The notes under the pieces: model-generated | Seen by the model: only the letters and a program-made list of their open reading frames with translations | What the model was told of the DNA's origin: nothing | Database searches by the model: none | Source of the DNA: GCA-2862585 sp965661345 | GTDB lineage: Bacteria > Bacteroidota > Bacteroidia > Flavobacteriales > UBA7312 | NCBI GenBank assembly: GCA_965661345.1 | Contig: CBFIDK010000004.1 | Coordinates: 69,870-133,869, forward strand | Length of the DNA stretch: 64,000 bases | Reading direction: 5' to 3' | Program-made: the position numbers and the translations under genes | Shown here: in pieces, positions 24,698 through 31,730 of the stretch | How positions within the stretch are numbered: position 1 is the stretch's first letter | How the letters are laid out: each line of letters opens with the position of its first letter

Positions 24698-25755
24698 TTG
24701 CTGTACTTTCCATCATACTTTTGGTTTACCTGTTTCAGGTAAACTCGTTTTCAAAGGGGTGGTCTAAATTGCCCTCTTTTTCGCCCACACAAGATATTGA
24801 ATTGACTGTGTTAATAGCTTTTAGAAATGAAGCACAGCATTTGCCCTTACTATTGTCAGATTTGGAAAATCAAAAATTCCCTTTAAATAAGGTCCAGTTT
24901 ATTTTTGTAGATGATTCATCAGAGGATAATTCTTTTGAAATTGTAACATCATCTCCTTTACAGATTGAGTTATTACGTTCTCAAGGAGCGGGTAAAAAAG
25001 AGGCTATTGAATGTGGTGTTAGCAATGCTAAACATGATATTATACTAACTTCAGATGCCGATTGTCGACTTTCTGAGGATTGGATTAGTACGATGGTTGC
25101 ACCCTTTACTGAGGAAGATATTCAACTGGTTTCTGGACCAGTTGCTTATCATCAGTTAAATAGCACATTCAAAGAAATTCAAGCACTTGAGTTTATGAGT
25201 CTCATTGGTTCTGGAGCGGGCGCTATTGGTAATAAGAAGTCATTTATGTGCAATGGAGCAAACATGGCTTTTAGAAAGTCAATGTTTTCAAATACAGAAA
25301 AGGAAATTGCATCTGGTGATGATGTGTTTTTGTTGCATCATATAAAGAAGAATAATGGAAAGATAGCGTTTGTAAAAGAGCAAAACGCTATAGTATCAAC
25401 AGCACCAAAGGATTCGCTCACTGAATTTTTAAACCAGAGAAGGAGATGGGCCTCAAAAACCTCTGCCTATAAAGACTCTTCCGCTCAGTGGATTTCATTA
25501 TTAGTATTTGCAACAAACTTATCGTTCTTGGTATTAGTTGCAAAAGGGTATTTTTTTGGATTAGCAGTTTTCTATGTGTTAAAATCTACTGTTGATTTTC
25601 TATTCCTAAGAAAGCTTTGTCGATTTTTTAAGTACGACATTTCTTTTTATGTGTTTTTTATTTTGCAATTGATTTATCCGTTTTATATTGTTTGGGTAGG
25701 CATTACGTCTCAAATAGGGCATTATAACTGGAAAGGAAGGGCCTACAAAAAATGA
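24694..25755 (+). CDS. Membrane glycosyltransferase, family 2
   Basis: A 353-residue GT2 enzyme with an N-terminal membrane anchor (about 1-20), the nucleotide-sugar fold with VDDSSEDNS and the metal-binding SDADC, then a QRRRW motif (the QxxRW signature of GT2 enzymes) and two to three C-terminal membrane helices. The catalytic domain faces the cytoplasm. The donor and acceptor cannot be assigned. It overlaps both neighbours by 4 bases (ATGA), forming a tight three-gene unit between a flippase-like protein and an ABC permease. Confidence 0.88.
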   Translation: MIAVLSIILLVYLFQVNSFSKGWSKLPSFSPTQDIELTVLIAFRNEAQHLPLLLSDLENQKFPLNKVQFIFVDDSSEDNSFEIVTSSPLQIELLRSQGAGKKEAIECGVSNAKHDIILTSDADCRLSEDWISTMVAPFTEEDIQLVSGPVAYHQLNSTFKEIQALEFMSLIGSGAGAIGNKKSFMCNGANMAFRKSMFSNTEKEIASGDDVFLLHHIKKNNGKIAFVKEQNAIVSTAPKDSLTEFLNQRRRWASKTSAYKDSSAQWISLLVFATNLSFLVLVAKGYFFGLAVFYVLKSTVDFLFLRKLCRFFKYDISFYVFFILQLIYPFYIVWVGITSQIGHYNWKGRAYKK

Positions 25756-26801
25756 ATAGTTTATCACACATAGCCTGGCGAAAGTTCAAGAAAAATGGTC
25801 TTGGAGTTTTTGGTTTAATAACAATAAGTATTGCATTTGTTATTAGCCTTTTAGGCTATGTTATTTTTCCAGATTCAACGCCATACTCTAATCAAATGCA
25901 TTTGGAGTTATCCAAAAAAGCTCCGGGCTTTAGTACAGATTTTATCTTAGTTGAAAAAGAGGAAGTGCCTACAGTAAATTTTTTTGAAAAAATGATTTTT
26001 GGACAAGATGCTCAATTTGATGAAATTCCGATTTCATCATATAGAGTAGTCGGTGAAACTTTAAGGTATATGCCGTTTGATAGTTCGTTTGAACAAGAGT
26101 TTCCACATAACGATTATCTTATTTCTAAGCGCACTTATTTTTTAGGAACAGATTCTTTTGGAAGGGACTTATTAAGTCGCATTTTATGTGGTACGCGTGT
26201 ATCGTTATCAGTTGGTTTTATTTCGGTTTTCATTTCTCTACTAATTGGAATAACCTTGGGTGCTGTTGCTGGTTATTTTAGGGGAAAGGTGGATGCGGCC
26301 ATAATGTGGCTTGTGAATGTAGTTTGGTCTATCCCTACATTATTAATGGTTATAGCAATCTCTTTAGCGCTTGGAAAAGGCTTTTGGCAAGTTTTTGTGG
26401 CAGTTGGACTAACGATGTGGGTCGAGGTAGCACGTATAGTGAGGGGTGAGGTGTTAAGCGTAAGAGAGAATGAATATGTTGAGGCAGCAAAAACCTTAGG
26501 TTTTGGTCACTTTAGAATTCTTTTTAAACATATTTTGCCTAATGTGATGGGAGCAGTCATAGTTATTTCTGCGGCTAATTTTGCCTCGGCAATTCTTATC
26601 GAAGCGGGTTTAAGCTTTTTGGGTATAGGTGCGCAGCCACCGATGCCATCGTGGGGAACCATGATAAAAGACCACTATGCGTTTATTGTAATGGGCAAAT
26701 CTTATTTGGCAGTTTTTCCCGGACTAGCAATTATGCTATTGGTCTTATCTTTTGTATTACTAGGAAATGCTTTGCGAGACGCTTTAGATGTACGCTCTTA
26801 G
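25752..26801 (+). CDS. ABC transporter permease, DppC/OppC type
   Basis: A 349-residue inner-membrane permease of the peptide/nickel ABC family. After the first helix (about 20-40) comes a 90-residue periplasmic insertion, then the conserved YFLGTDSFGRDLLSRIL, five further helices, and the EAA loop EYVEAAKTLGFGHFRILFKH that contacts the ATPase, followed by LSFLGIGAQPPMPSWG. Partner DppB, the ATPases and a binding protein are not next to it; the enlarged insertion is common in Bacteroidota. It is coupled by ATGA overlap to the glycosyltransferase, an unusual pairing. Its last 4 bases overlap the convergent AtoE-type gene. Confidence 0.9.
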   Translation: MNSLSHIAWRKFKKNGLGVFGLITISIAFVISLLGYVIFPDSTPYSNQMHLELSKKAPGFSTDFILVEKEEVPTVNFFEKMIFGQDAQFDEIPISSYRVVGETLRYMPFDSSFEQEFPHNDYLISKRTYFLGTDSFGRDLLSRILCGTRVSLSVGFISVFISLLIGITLGAVAGYFRGKVDAAIMWLVNVVWSIPTLLMVIAISLALGKGFWQVFVAVGLTMWVEVARIVRGEVLSVRENEYVEAAKTLGFGHFRILFKHILPNVMGAVIVISAANFASAILIEAGLSFLGIGAQPPMPSWGTMIKDHYAFIVMGKSYLAVFPGLAIMLLVLSFVLLGNALRDALDVRS

Positions 26802-28129
26802 AATACCAATAAAGCAGCTATAAAAATTACAATTCCAGCCAACATTAATAGCAAACTGTATGGAAGGATTTCTTTGGCTTTTAGTCCAGTAATTCCTAAA
26901 AGGGGCAATGCCCAGAACGGTTGAAGCATATTTGTAATTTGGTCGCCATAGGCTAAAGCCATTACTGACTTCCAATAAGGAACATTAAGCTGACTTGCGG
27001 CTTCAATAATAATAGGTCCTTGAACTCCCCATTGTCCGCCGCCACTTGGTACAAATACATTTACTATACCGGCACTGAAAAAAGTGAAAATAGGAAAAGT
27101 GGTTGAGTTTGAAATGCTAACGAAAAAATCAGAAAACACACCCACTAGACCAGAGCTATTCATAAGTCCCATAATTCCAAAATAAAGAGGAAACTGTATA
27201 AGAATTCCACTTGCGCCTCCAATGGCTTGGTTAATTCCCTTTAGGAAACTATTGAAACTTGCGTGTAAGCTAATTCCTAAACCCAATAGAAATAGATTTA
27301 TGAAATTTGGAGTAATGAAGCTCAGTGACAGCTCATTTGGTAAGATTATGGCTTTATAAAAACAGTAGAATAAAATAACACCTCCAAAACCATAGGCTAA
27401 AAACTTTGAATGATCTAGGCGTTCAGCACCTTCAATCTTAGTTTCCTCTTTATCAATTTGTGGACTTGAAAGTATATTTTTTTTACCGTCACTTTTTTTA
27501 CCTAATAGAAACATTACTAATGGCAATACGATTAACAATGCAAGGCTAGCAGTAATATTCATTGAAGAAAATATTGTCTCAGATTGTGAGATGACGCCCA
27601 TTTTAGATTCCAGAAAATGTCCTTTTTCAGTAATTTTTATTGGAGCTGAGCCAGAAATACCACCATGCCATACCATTAAGCCTGAGTAGCCAGCGGCACC
27701 AATTAACGGATAGTTTAATGCGATGTTATTTTTAGAGGCATATTCGCCTACTTTACGCGCAAAAATTGCCCCAAATACTAAGCCCAATCCCCAATTGAAA
27801 AAAGAGACTAGCAAGGTTAGTAATGTAACCCAAGCAGCTGCCGTTGATGTATTCGTGCATAAACGACTGGCTTTGTCTATATATTTACTGATGGTATTAC
27901 TCAATGCCAACACATGACCCAACACAAGCATTAGCATCATTTGTACAGCAAAAACCAAAAGGGGAGCATTCCACAATCCTTCTTCCCAAAAAGTTAGCAG
28001 CTGAAGTCCAGAAACATCTTTTGGGCTTAGGAAATAGGCCAGCAAAAACGTAATTACAGAAAGTATTACCGCAATGGTAAAGGGTGCGGGTAATAGGGCT
28101 TTGAAAATACGTATCAGTTTGGCTGACAT
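26798..28129 (-). CDS. Short-chain fatty acid transporter family protein (AtoE-type)
   Basis: A 443-residue polytopic membrane protein with about 12 hydrophobic segments. Family signatures include WGLGLVFGAIFARKVG, the GYSGLMVWHGGISGSAPI segment, and FVPSGGGQWGVQGPI near the C-terminal third. Family members take up short-chain fatty acids such as acetoacetate or butyrate. No acetoacetyl-CoA transferase genes are nearby, so the substrate is inferred from the family alone. It follows the DUF3127 gene by 3 bases and is probably co-transcribed with it and the flavin reductase. Confidence 0.88.
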   Translation of the reverse strand: MSAKLIRIFKALLPAPFTIAVILSVITFLLAYFLSPKDVSGLQLLTFWEEGLWNAPLLVFAVQMMLMLVLGHVLALSNTISKYIDKASRLCTNTSTAAAWVTLLTLLVSFFNWGLGLVFGAIFARKVGEYASKNNIALNYPLIGAAGYSGLMVWHGGISGSAPIKITEKGHFLESKMGVISQSETIFSSMNITASLALLIVLPLVMFLLGKKSDGKKNILSSPQIDKEETKIEGAERLDHSKFLAYGFGGVILFYCFYKAIILPNELSLSFITPNFINLFLLGLGISLHASFNSFLKGINQAIGGASGILIQFPLYFGIMGLMNSSGLVGVFSDFFVSISNSTTFPIFTFFSAGIVNVFVPSGGGQWGVQGPIIIEAASQLNVPYWKSVMALAYGDQITNMLQPFWALPLLGITGLKAKEILPYSLLLMLAGIVIFIAALLVF

Positions 28130-28132
28130 TTT

Positions 28133-28489
28133 TTAGAATGGCAAGTCGTCATCCTCTTCAGCTTCAAGAGAATCTAGTGGTGCTTGAGGCATTTCTTCAA
28201 CCACTGCTGCTGCAGCGCGGTTTATACGCCACGCATCAATATTGTGGTAATATTTACCGTTGTATTCTCTAGAAGAAAGGTTAAAAGAAACTTCAATTTC
28301 TGAACCTGGTTGAACGCCTTCTAACATGGCAATCTTATCATCACCAAATAAGCTGAAACATACTTCAGGGTTGTACTGTGCGCCAGTATCTATTACGAAG
28401 GATTGTTTTTTCCATTCTTTTCCGGCTTTACTTGTTCCACTTTCTACGTCTAATGCTTTGACTAATTTTCCTGTAATTGCTAAACTCAT
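28133..28489 (-). CDS. DUF3127 OB-fold protein with SSB-like acidic tail
   Basis: A 118-residue Bacteroidota-specific protein of the DUF3127 family, recognised from ITGKLVKALDVESGTSKAGK, EWKKQSFVIDTG and NGKYYHNIDAWRI, a small OB-like beta domain. The C-terminus is an acidic stretch ending EEDDDLPF, almost the DDDIPF tip by which bacterial SSB recruits RecQ, RecO, PriA and other repair enzymes. No experimental role is known to me; a single-stranded nucleic-acid binding protein is a reasonable inference. Its ATG overlaps the upstream flavin reductase stop (ATGA). Confidence 0.8.
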   Translation of the reverse strand: MSLAITGKLVKALDVESGTSKAGKEWKKQSFVIDTGAQYNPEVCFSLFGDDKIAMLEGVQPGSEIEVSFNLSSREYNGKYYHNIDAWRINRAAAAVVEEMPQAPLDSLEAEEDDDLPF

Positions 28490-29391
28490 GTTCTATTTAA
28501 TTTATCGATCAATAATGTTTTCCAGGCCTCACTAATTCGGCCTTTTGATAGTAATTCTTTAGCTCTCAAATGAAGAGCTTCTCGAGTTTCCTCATCTTCT
28601 GCGCTAAAGTTTAATATTTCTTTTATGGAGTAATTATCCTTTCCGTATTGTTCTACTTCTTCAAAAGTTGGGATGGCTTCAATATTGCCTAGCATCCCTA
28701 AGTCATTTCCAGAAAGAATATAACTGTTGCGAATACGCGATGGGATTTTGTCTACCCCAATTCCTAAGTTGCGTATGGGTTTCTCAACCTCAAAAATTGC
28801 ATCTTGTGAGGAGCGGCAATACCAGTTACCACCCATACGGCCTACTAAGTCTATCTTGTCGGGATCTATTGCTCCCTTATCGTTTAGTATAGATTCATTA
28901 ATATGAATCATTTTTATTTCACATATCACCAAATTGCCAGCTCCTCCTTCATCTCCAAGTTCAATCACATCGTTGACTACGCACTCCATTTGCACTGGGG
29001 ATTCTTTTACTCGAAATGGCTTAATTAATTCAGATGCTATTGGCGTTAGACCAGCTTTGACAAATTCATTTACGCCTGCTTCGTATTCCGTACTTGAAAG
29101 AGAGGTTTGCTGAACAATGTCATAGGAAACTACATTGATGACTACTTCTTTATTGTCCAAAACATTTTCAAGTGTATGCTTAGTAGTGTTGTTGCGCACT
29201 CGTCTTGCTGGTGAAAAAATAGCAATAGGAGGGTTGGCACTAAAAATATTAAAAAAGCTAAATGGACTAAGGTTGGGGTTTCCGTATTGATCTAGTGTAC
29301 TAGCCAAGGCAATAGGCCGTGGACCAACAGCACCTAATAAATACTGGTGTAACTCACCAACAGGAATATCTTTAGGTTGAATGTGTAACAT
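28486..29391 (-). CDS. Flavin reductase family protein
   Basis: A 301-residue cytoplasmic protein with the flavin-binding split-barrel of the flavin reductase-like family: VGPRPIALAST near the N-terminus, NLSPFSFFNIFSANPPIAIF and NNTTKHTLENV. The C-terminal 100 residues are an extension seen in other Bacteroidota members. The natural oxidase or monooxygenase partner is not visible. I chose ATG 29391 (MLHIQPKDIPVG); the longer frame from 29499 adds 36 unlikely residues and runs over the promoter box at 29414-29421. Confidence 0.88.
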   Translation of the reverse strand: MLHIQPKDIPVGELHQYLLGAVGPRPIALASTLDQYGNPNLSPFSFFNIFSANPPIAIFSPARRVRNNTTKHTLENVLDNKEVVINVVSYDIVQQTSLSSTEYEAGVNEFVKAGLTPIASELIKPFRVKESPVQMECVVNDVIELGDEGGAGNLVICEIKMIHINESILNDKGAIDPDKIDLVGRMGGNWYCRSSQDAIFEVEKPIRNLGIGVDKIPSRIRNSYILSGNDLGMLGNIEAIPTFEEVEQYGKDNYSIKEILNFSAEDEETREALHLRAKELLSKGRISEAWKTLLIDKLNRT

Positions 29392-29413
29392 AAATGTTAA
29401 AAATGATTTAAAA

Positions 29414-29421
29414 CAAAAATA
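29414..29421 (-). promoter_or_regulatory. Candidate -7 box of the flavin reductase operon
   Basis: TATTTTTG on the reverse strand fits TAnnTTTG, 22 bases before the ATG at 29391. I do not see a -33 TTTG at the proper distance. Confidence 0.4.
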
Positions 29422-29463
29422 GCATTTTGGAGCAATTTTCATTTGAATTAATAGATAATTATT

Positions 29464-29496
29464 TTTGAGGTGAATTAATGAAAAACTATATATTTG
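29464..29496 (+). promoter_or_regulatory. Promoter of tRNA-Leu
   Basis: TTTG (29464-29467) and TATATTTG (29489-29496) are 21 bases apart, and the tRNA begins 14 bases further on. Same geometry as the atpD and riboswitch promoters. Confidence 0.6.
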
Positions 29497-29510
29497 CAAT
29501 CCATTTTACT

Positions 29511-29592
29511 GCGGATGTGGTGGAACTGGTAGACACGCTAGACTTAGGATCTAGTGCCGCGAGGCGTGGGGGTTCGACTCCCTTCATCCGCA
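29511..29592 (+). tRNA. tRNA-Leu (anticodon UAG)
   Basis: Acceptor stem GCGGATG pairs with CATCCGC, discriminator A. The anticodon stem CTAGA/TCTAG encloses loop CTTAGGA, giving anticodon TAG. A long variable arm (TGCCGCGAGGCGT) marks it as a class II tRNA, and the T arm carries TTCGACT. No CCA is encoded, so it is added after transcription. A terminator follows immediately. Confidence 0.96.
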
Positions 29593-29594
29593 CG

Positions 29595-29624
29595 AAAAAG
29601 CAACTCAGACGAGTTGCTTTTTTT
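29595..29624 (+). terminator. Terminator after tRNA-Leu
   Basis: A 12-bp stem (AAAAAGCAACTC with GAGTTGCTTTTT), loop AGAC, then further T. Because the left arm is A-rich it could also serve the convergent XRE gene, which ends at 29623. Confidence 0.88.
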
Positions 29625-29844
29625 ATTCTTTTAAAAAGGAGTTGTAATCCAAGTGAATTAACTTTTGTGGCGATACTTTTAAGGCTTTAGAGATGCGTTT
29701 GATACATTCATCACCTAATTGTACTTCCCCTTTTTCAATTCGTGAAACGTGTTTTTGAGAATAACCGATAGCAGATGCTAATGCCTCCTGAGTGATGTTG
29801 CGCATTTCCCTAACGACGCGAATGTTTTCACCAAGCTTTTTCAT
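29623..29844 (-). CDS. Small XRE-family helix-turn-helix regulator
   Basis: A 73-residue single-domain DNA-binding protein of the Cro/CI type. The helix-turn-helix lies at about residues 18-45 (TQEALASAIGYSQKHVSRIE), followed by KGEVQLGDECIKRISKAL. It has no sensor domain. A perfect inverted repeat lies 41 bases upstream of its start in the divergent promoter region, which suggests that it regulates itself and the lipoprotein genes on the other side. It could equally be a leftover from a mobile or toxin-antitoxin module; no partner toxin is visible. Confidence 0.85.
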   Translation of the reverse strand: MKKLGENIRVVREMRNITQEALASAIGYSQKHVSRIEKGEVQLGDECIKRISKALKVSPQKLIHLDYNSFLKE

Positions 29845-29849
29845 AAACT

Positions 29850-29857
29850 CAAAATTA
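29850..29857 (-). promoter_or_regulatory. Candidate -7 box of the XRE gene
   Basis: TAATTTTG on the reverse strand matches TAnnTTTG, 5 bases before the ATG, which would make a very short leader. Confidence 0.35.
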
Positions 29858-29884
29858 ATAATATTTCAAAAAACACCTCTTTCA

Positions 29885-29901
29885 ATGTCTAAAATAGACA
29901 T
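29885..29901. promoter_or_regulatory. Candidate operator of the XRE regulator
   Basis: Perfect inverted repeat ATGTCTA-AAA-TAGACAT (7-3-7) between the divergent XRE gene and the lipoprotein genes. It lies over the expected -33 region of the forward promoter box at 29922. The size and symmetry suit a Cro/CI-type dimer. Confidence 0.55.
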
Positions 29902-29921
29902 AAATAATAGCTAGGTACTAA

Positions 29922-29929
29922 TATTTTTG
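29922..29929 (+). promoter_or_regulatory. Candidate -7 box of the lipoprotein genes
   Basis: TATTTTTG matches TAnnTTTG, 57 bases before the first lipoprotein start codon. No -33 TTTG is evident; the inverted repeat occupies that place. Confidence 0.4.
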
Positions 29930-29986
29930 GCTAACATTGTACAAAGCCAAAGCCACCAGTCTTAGCATAACTTAAAACTTATAAAA

Positions 29987-30033
29987 ATGAAAAAATTACT
30001 TTACGGTACCCTATTCCTCGCCTTAGTAGGAAT
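29987..30033 (+). repeat. Lipoprotein signal-peptide cassette, copy 1
   Basis: These first 47 bases of the broken lipoprotein gene match 30492-30538 with one mismatch, including third codon positions. The similarity falls off quickly after the lipobox. Confidence 0.85.
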
Positions 30034-30451
30034 AACTTTTGTAGGCTGTGAGAAAAATGATAGAAATTTTTAGGTTACTACTTTTGATGATTTGTTTGCC
30101 AAAGTATCGGAGCAATATTCTGAACAATCAAGCGAAGATGAAGCCGTTTATATTTCTTTCGAGTACGATGGTGAAAACGAAAATGTGAATGTATTAAGTA
30201 TTGAAACAAAAGAACTAGACTTTTTGATTTTAGAATCAGAGGCTACCTATACTAGTAAAAAGAATGGAGATGCCTATACAATTGATTGTGATAATGGTCA
30301 AAGCTCTTGGTCTAAAACGTGTGATGGTAAAATATCGTGTGGAAAATTAGCCGTTGAATGTTTGGATGCGGGTGGCTGTGTAGAAATTTGCAAACAAGAG
30401 ATAGTGTATGTTCCTATCAACAAAACATTTTACTTGAACATTGTTAGGTAA
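29987..30451 (+). pseudogene. Cys-rich lipoprotein gene interrupted by an in-frame amber codon
   Basis: From the ATG at 29987 the frame reads a lipoprotein signal peptide (MKKLLYGTLFLALVGITFVG with the lipobox cysteine next), a few residues, then TAG at 30071-30073, and continues in the same frame for 125 sense codons to a TAA at 30449-30451. The rest is protein-like: an acidic N-terminal part (QSSEDEAVYISFEYDGENEN) and six cysteines near the end (CDNGQSSWSKTCDGKISC and CLDAGGCVEIC). A single substitution from CAG, AAG or similar would restore a 154-residue lipoprotein. TAG is a normal stop elsewhere in the window, so read-through is unlikely. I infer a recent loss or a sequencing error. Function unknown. 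Confidence 0.75.
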
Positions 30452-30491
30452 TAAGTTATGAGTTGGAATAATTTGTAAAATTTTTAAAAAA

Positions 30492-30538
30492 ATGAAAAAT
30501 TTACTTTACGGTACCCTATTCCTCGCCTTAGTAGGAAT
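30492..30538 (+). repeat. Lipoprotein signal-peptide cassette, copy 2
   Basis: Second copy of the 47-base leader, one mismatch from 29987-30033. The conserved part covers the codons for the hydrophobic signal peptide. Confidence 0.85.
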
Positions 30539-31034
30539 GGTTTTTGTGGGGTGTAAGAATAGCGACGACAAAACTAATACCACCAAGAAGTTAGAAGTTA
30601 CTACTTCTGATAAGCAAAGTGCTATAAAATCAATTAATAATCTTGATGCTTTTAGAGATATGCAATTTGTTAGTGAAAAGGAATTTGAAACCGACTATTA
30701 TCATTTGCTGATGTTAAATTTTGAATCTGAAAGTTCAAAAGCCTCAGCTTTAGTGGTATTGTATCTAAATGATAATTATGTGACTTTATTGGACAATCAA
30801 TCGCTACGCTTTGTTAAAGCATCTTCTGAAATAAGTGGTAATATTGATAGAGTTGATGGTATTTCATCATACGAAATCAACGGTAAACCGGTTTACATTT
30901 GTAATGAATCCTGTTGCCAATGGTCGCAGCCATCTGTCGATCATTTTAGATGCGACTGTCCAAGTGCAGTTACCGATATAGAGTTTTCAACTGGTTCAGG
31001 ATGTTCCATAAAAGTAGTGATAGGTGGAAAATAA
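30492..31034 (+). CDS. Cys-rich lipoprotein
   Basis: A 180-residue predicted lipoprotein: signal peptide MKNLLYGTLFLALVGMVFVG with the lipobox cysteine next, a polar linker, a mixed alpha/beta middle, and a C-terminal cysteine cluster (CNESCCQWSQPSVDHFRCDC and later GSGCSIKV). The overall plan resembles the broken upstream gene, but apart from the signal peptide the sequences are not obviously alignable. I do not recognise the family. It probably belongs to the same XRE-controlled transcript, 40 bases behind the broken gene. Confidence 0.75.
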   Translation: MKNLLYGTLFLALVGMVFVGCKNSDDKTNTTKKLEVTTSDKQSAIKSINNLDAFRDMQFVSEKEFETDYYHLLMLNFESESSKASALVVLYLNDNYVTLLDNQSLRFVKASSEISGNIDRVDGISSYEINGKPVYICNESCCQWSQPSVDHFRCDCPSAVTDIEFSTGSGCSIKVVIGGK

Positions 31035-31154
31035 ACTCTAAATAATATTTACTTCAGCTTATAGCTTTTTTTAGTGGCATTTTGCTTCGGAGCTAGTTGC
31101 TGTAAATGCTGCCTTAGCTTCTGGACTAGAAGCGGCTTCATCATAAATAAGAAA

Positions 31155-31343
31155 ATGAAAGCAAAATTAATTTTTATACTTATAACAATTTGTATTATTA
31201 CTTTAGAGTATGTTTTTTTGTCAGACTCCTTAAACACAAAATATGTTACTGAGAGTGGGATTGATTTAGGTTTGTTATCTATTTCCATAATCAATACTCT
31301 ACTGTTAGCATATGTCATTTTTAAAAAAAAGATAAAAATTTAA
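31155..31343 (+). CDS. Small two-helix membrane protein
   Basis: A 62-residue frame starting at ATG 31155 (MKAKLIFILITICIITLEYV) with two hydrophobic segments, about 4-22 and 39-56, joined by a polar loop and ending in a lysine-rich tail. It stops directly before the next lipoprotein gene (3-base gap to its ATG). Not recognised. The longer frame from 31074 is not credible as a start. It may be real because of its clean helix-loop-helix pattern, but length makes this uncertain. Confidence 0.45.
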   Translation: MKAKLIFILITICIITLEYVFLSDSLNTKYVTESGIDLGLLSISIINTLLLAYVIFKKKIKI

Positions 31344-31346
31344 GTG

Positions 31347-31730
31347 ATGAAAAAAAGTATTATGAAATATTTAATAAGTTTGATTTCTTTTCTTCTTTTT
31401 ATGAGTTGTCATAAAGAAAAAGATTTTATTGGTAAGTGGCAAATTGTAGATGTTCAGTTAGAAGAAGTGGATACCATGGGATTGGCTGGTTTTATTTTCA
31501 CTGCATTTTCAGATGAATTCCCTAAACCAACTACTCTGATAGTAGATTCTGATAGCATATATATGTTTTCTGATAATCAGAAGCTAGTTAGTCAAGTTTT
31601 CGTATTGTTATATGAACAGAAAAGCACTTATTTTTTGAGCGTGGCTGAAAACGCTGCTCAATTTGAAGCTCATGATAATGGAAGAGGTCTTTTTACAATT
31701 GACGGTATGACATACGTGCTTAAGCGGTAG
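31347..31730 (+). CDS. Small lipoprotein of unknown function
   Basis: A 127-residue predicted lipoprotein with lipobox LLFMSC and then HKEKDFIGKWQIVDVQLEE, a start reminiscent of lipocalin-like Bacteroidota lipoproteins (a G-K-W motif followed by beta strands). ATG 31347 is chosen over the GTG at 31344; an internal ATG at 31362 would also leave a working signal peptide. The last codons coincide with the point where the reverse-strand ccoI-like frame loses its family similarity, so a recombination junction lies at or next to its 3' end. Confidence 0.65.
   Translation: MKKSIMKYLISLISFLLFMSCHKEKDFIGKWQIVDVQLEEVDTMGLAGFIFTAFSDEFPKPTTLIVDSDSIYMFSDNQKLVSQVFVLLYEQKSTYFLSVAENAAQFEAHDNGRGLFTIDGMTYVLKR

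Noticed and set aside
29478..29690. A 70-codon forward frame across tRNA-Leu
   Set aside because: It runs straight through the tRNA and its terminator.
30071..30073. UAG read as an amino acid (pyrrolysine or suppressor)
   Set aside because: No such machinery is seen, RF1 is encoded at 58942, and TAG is used as an ordinary stop by several genes in the window.
31056..31076. Possible terminator (AGCT-TAT-AGCT followed by T) after the second Cys-rich lipoprotein
   Set aside because: A 4-bp stem is too weak to claim as a terminator, although the T-run is suggestive.
31049..31318. An 89-codon reverse-strand frame in the lipoprotein island
   Set aside because: It mirrors the two-helix mini-protein on the other strand; its composition is explained by the complement of AT-rich hydrophobic codons, and it has no sensible start context.
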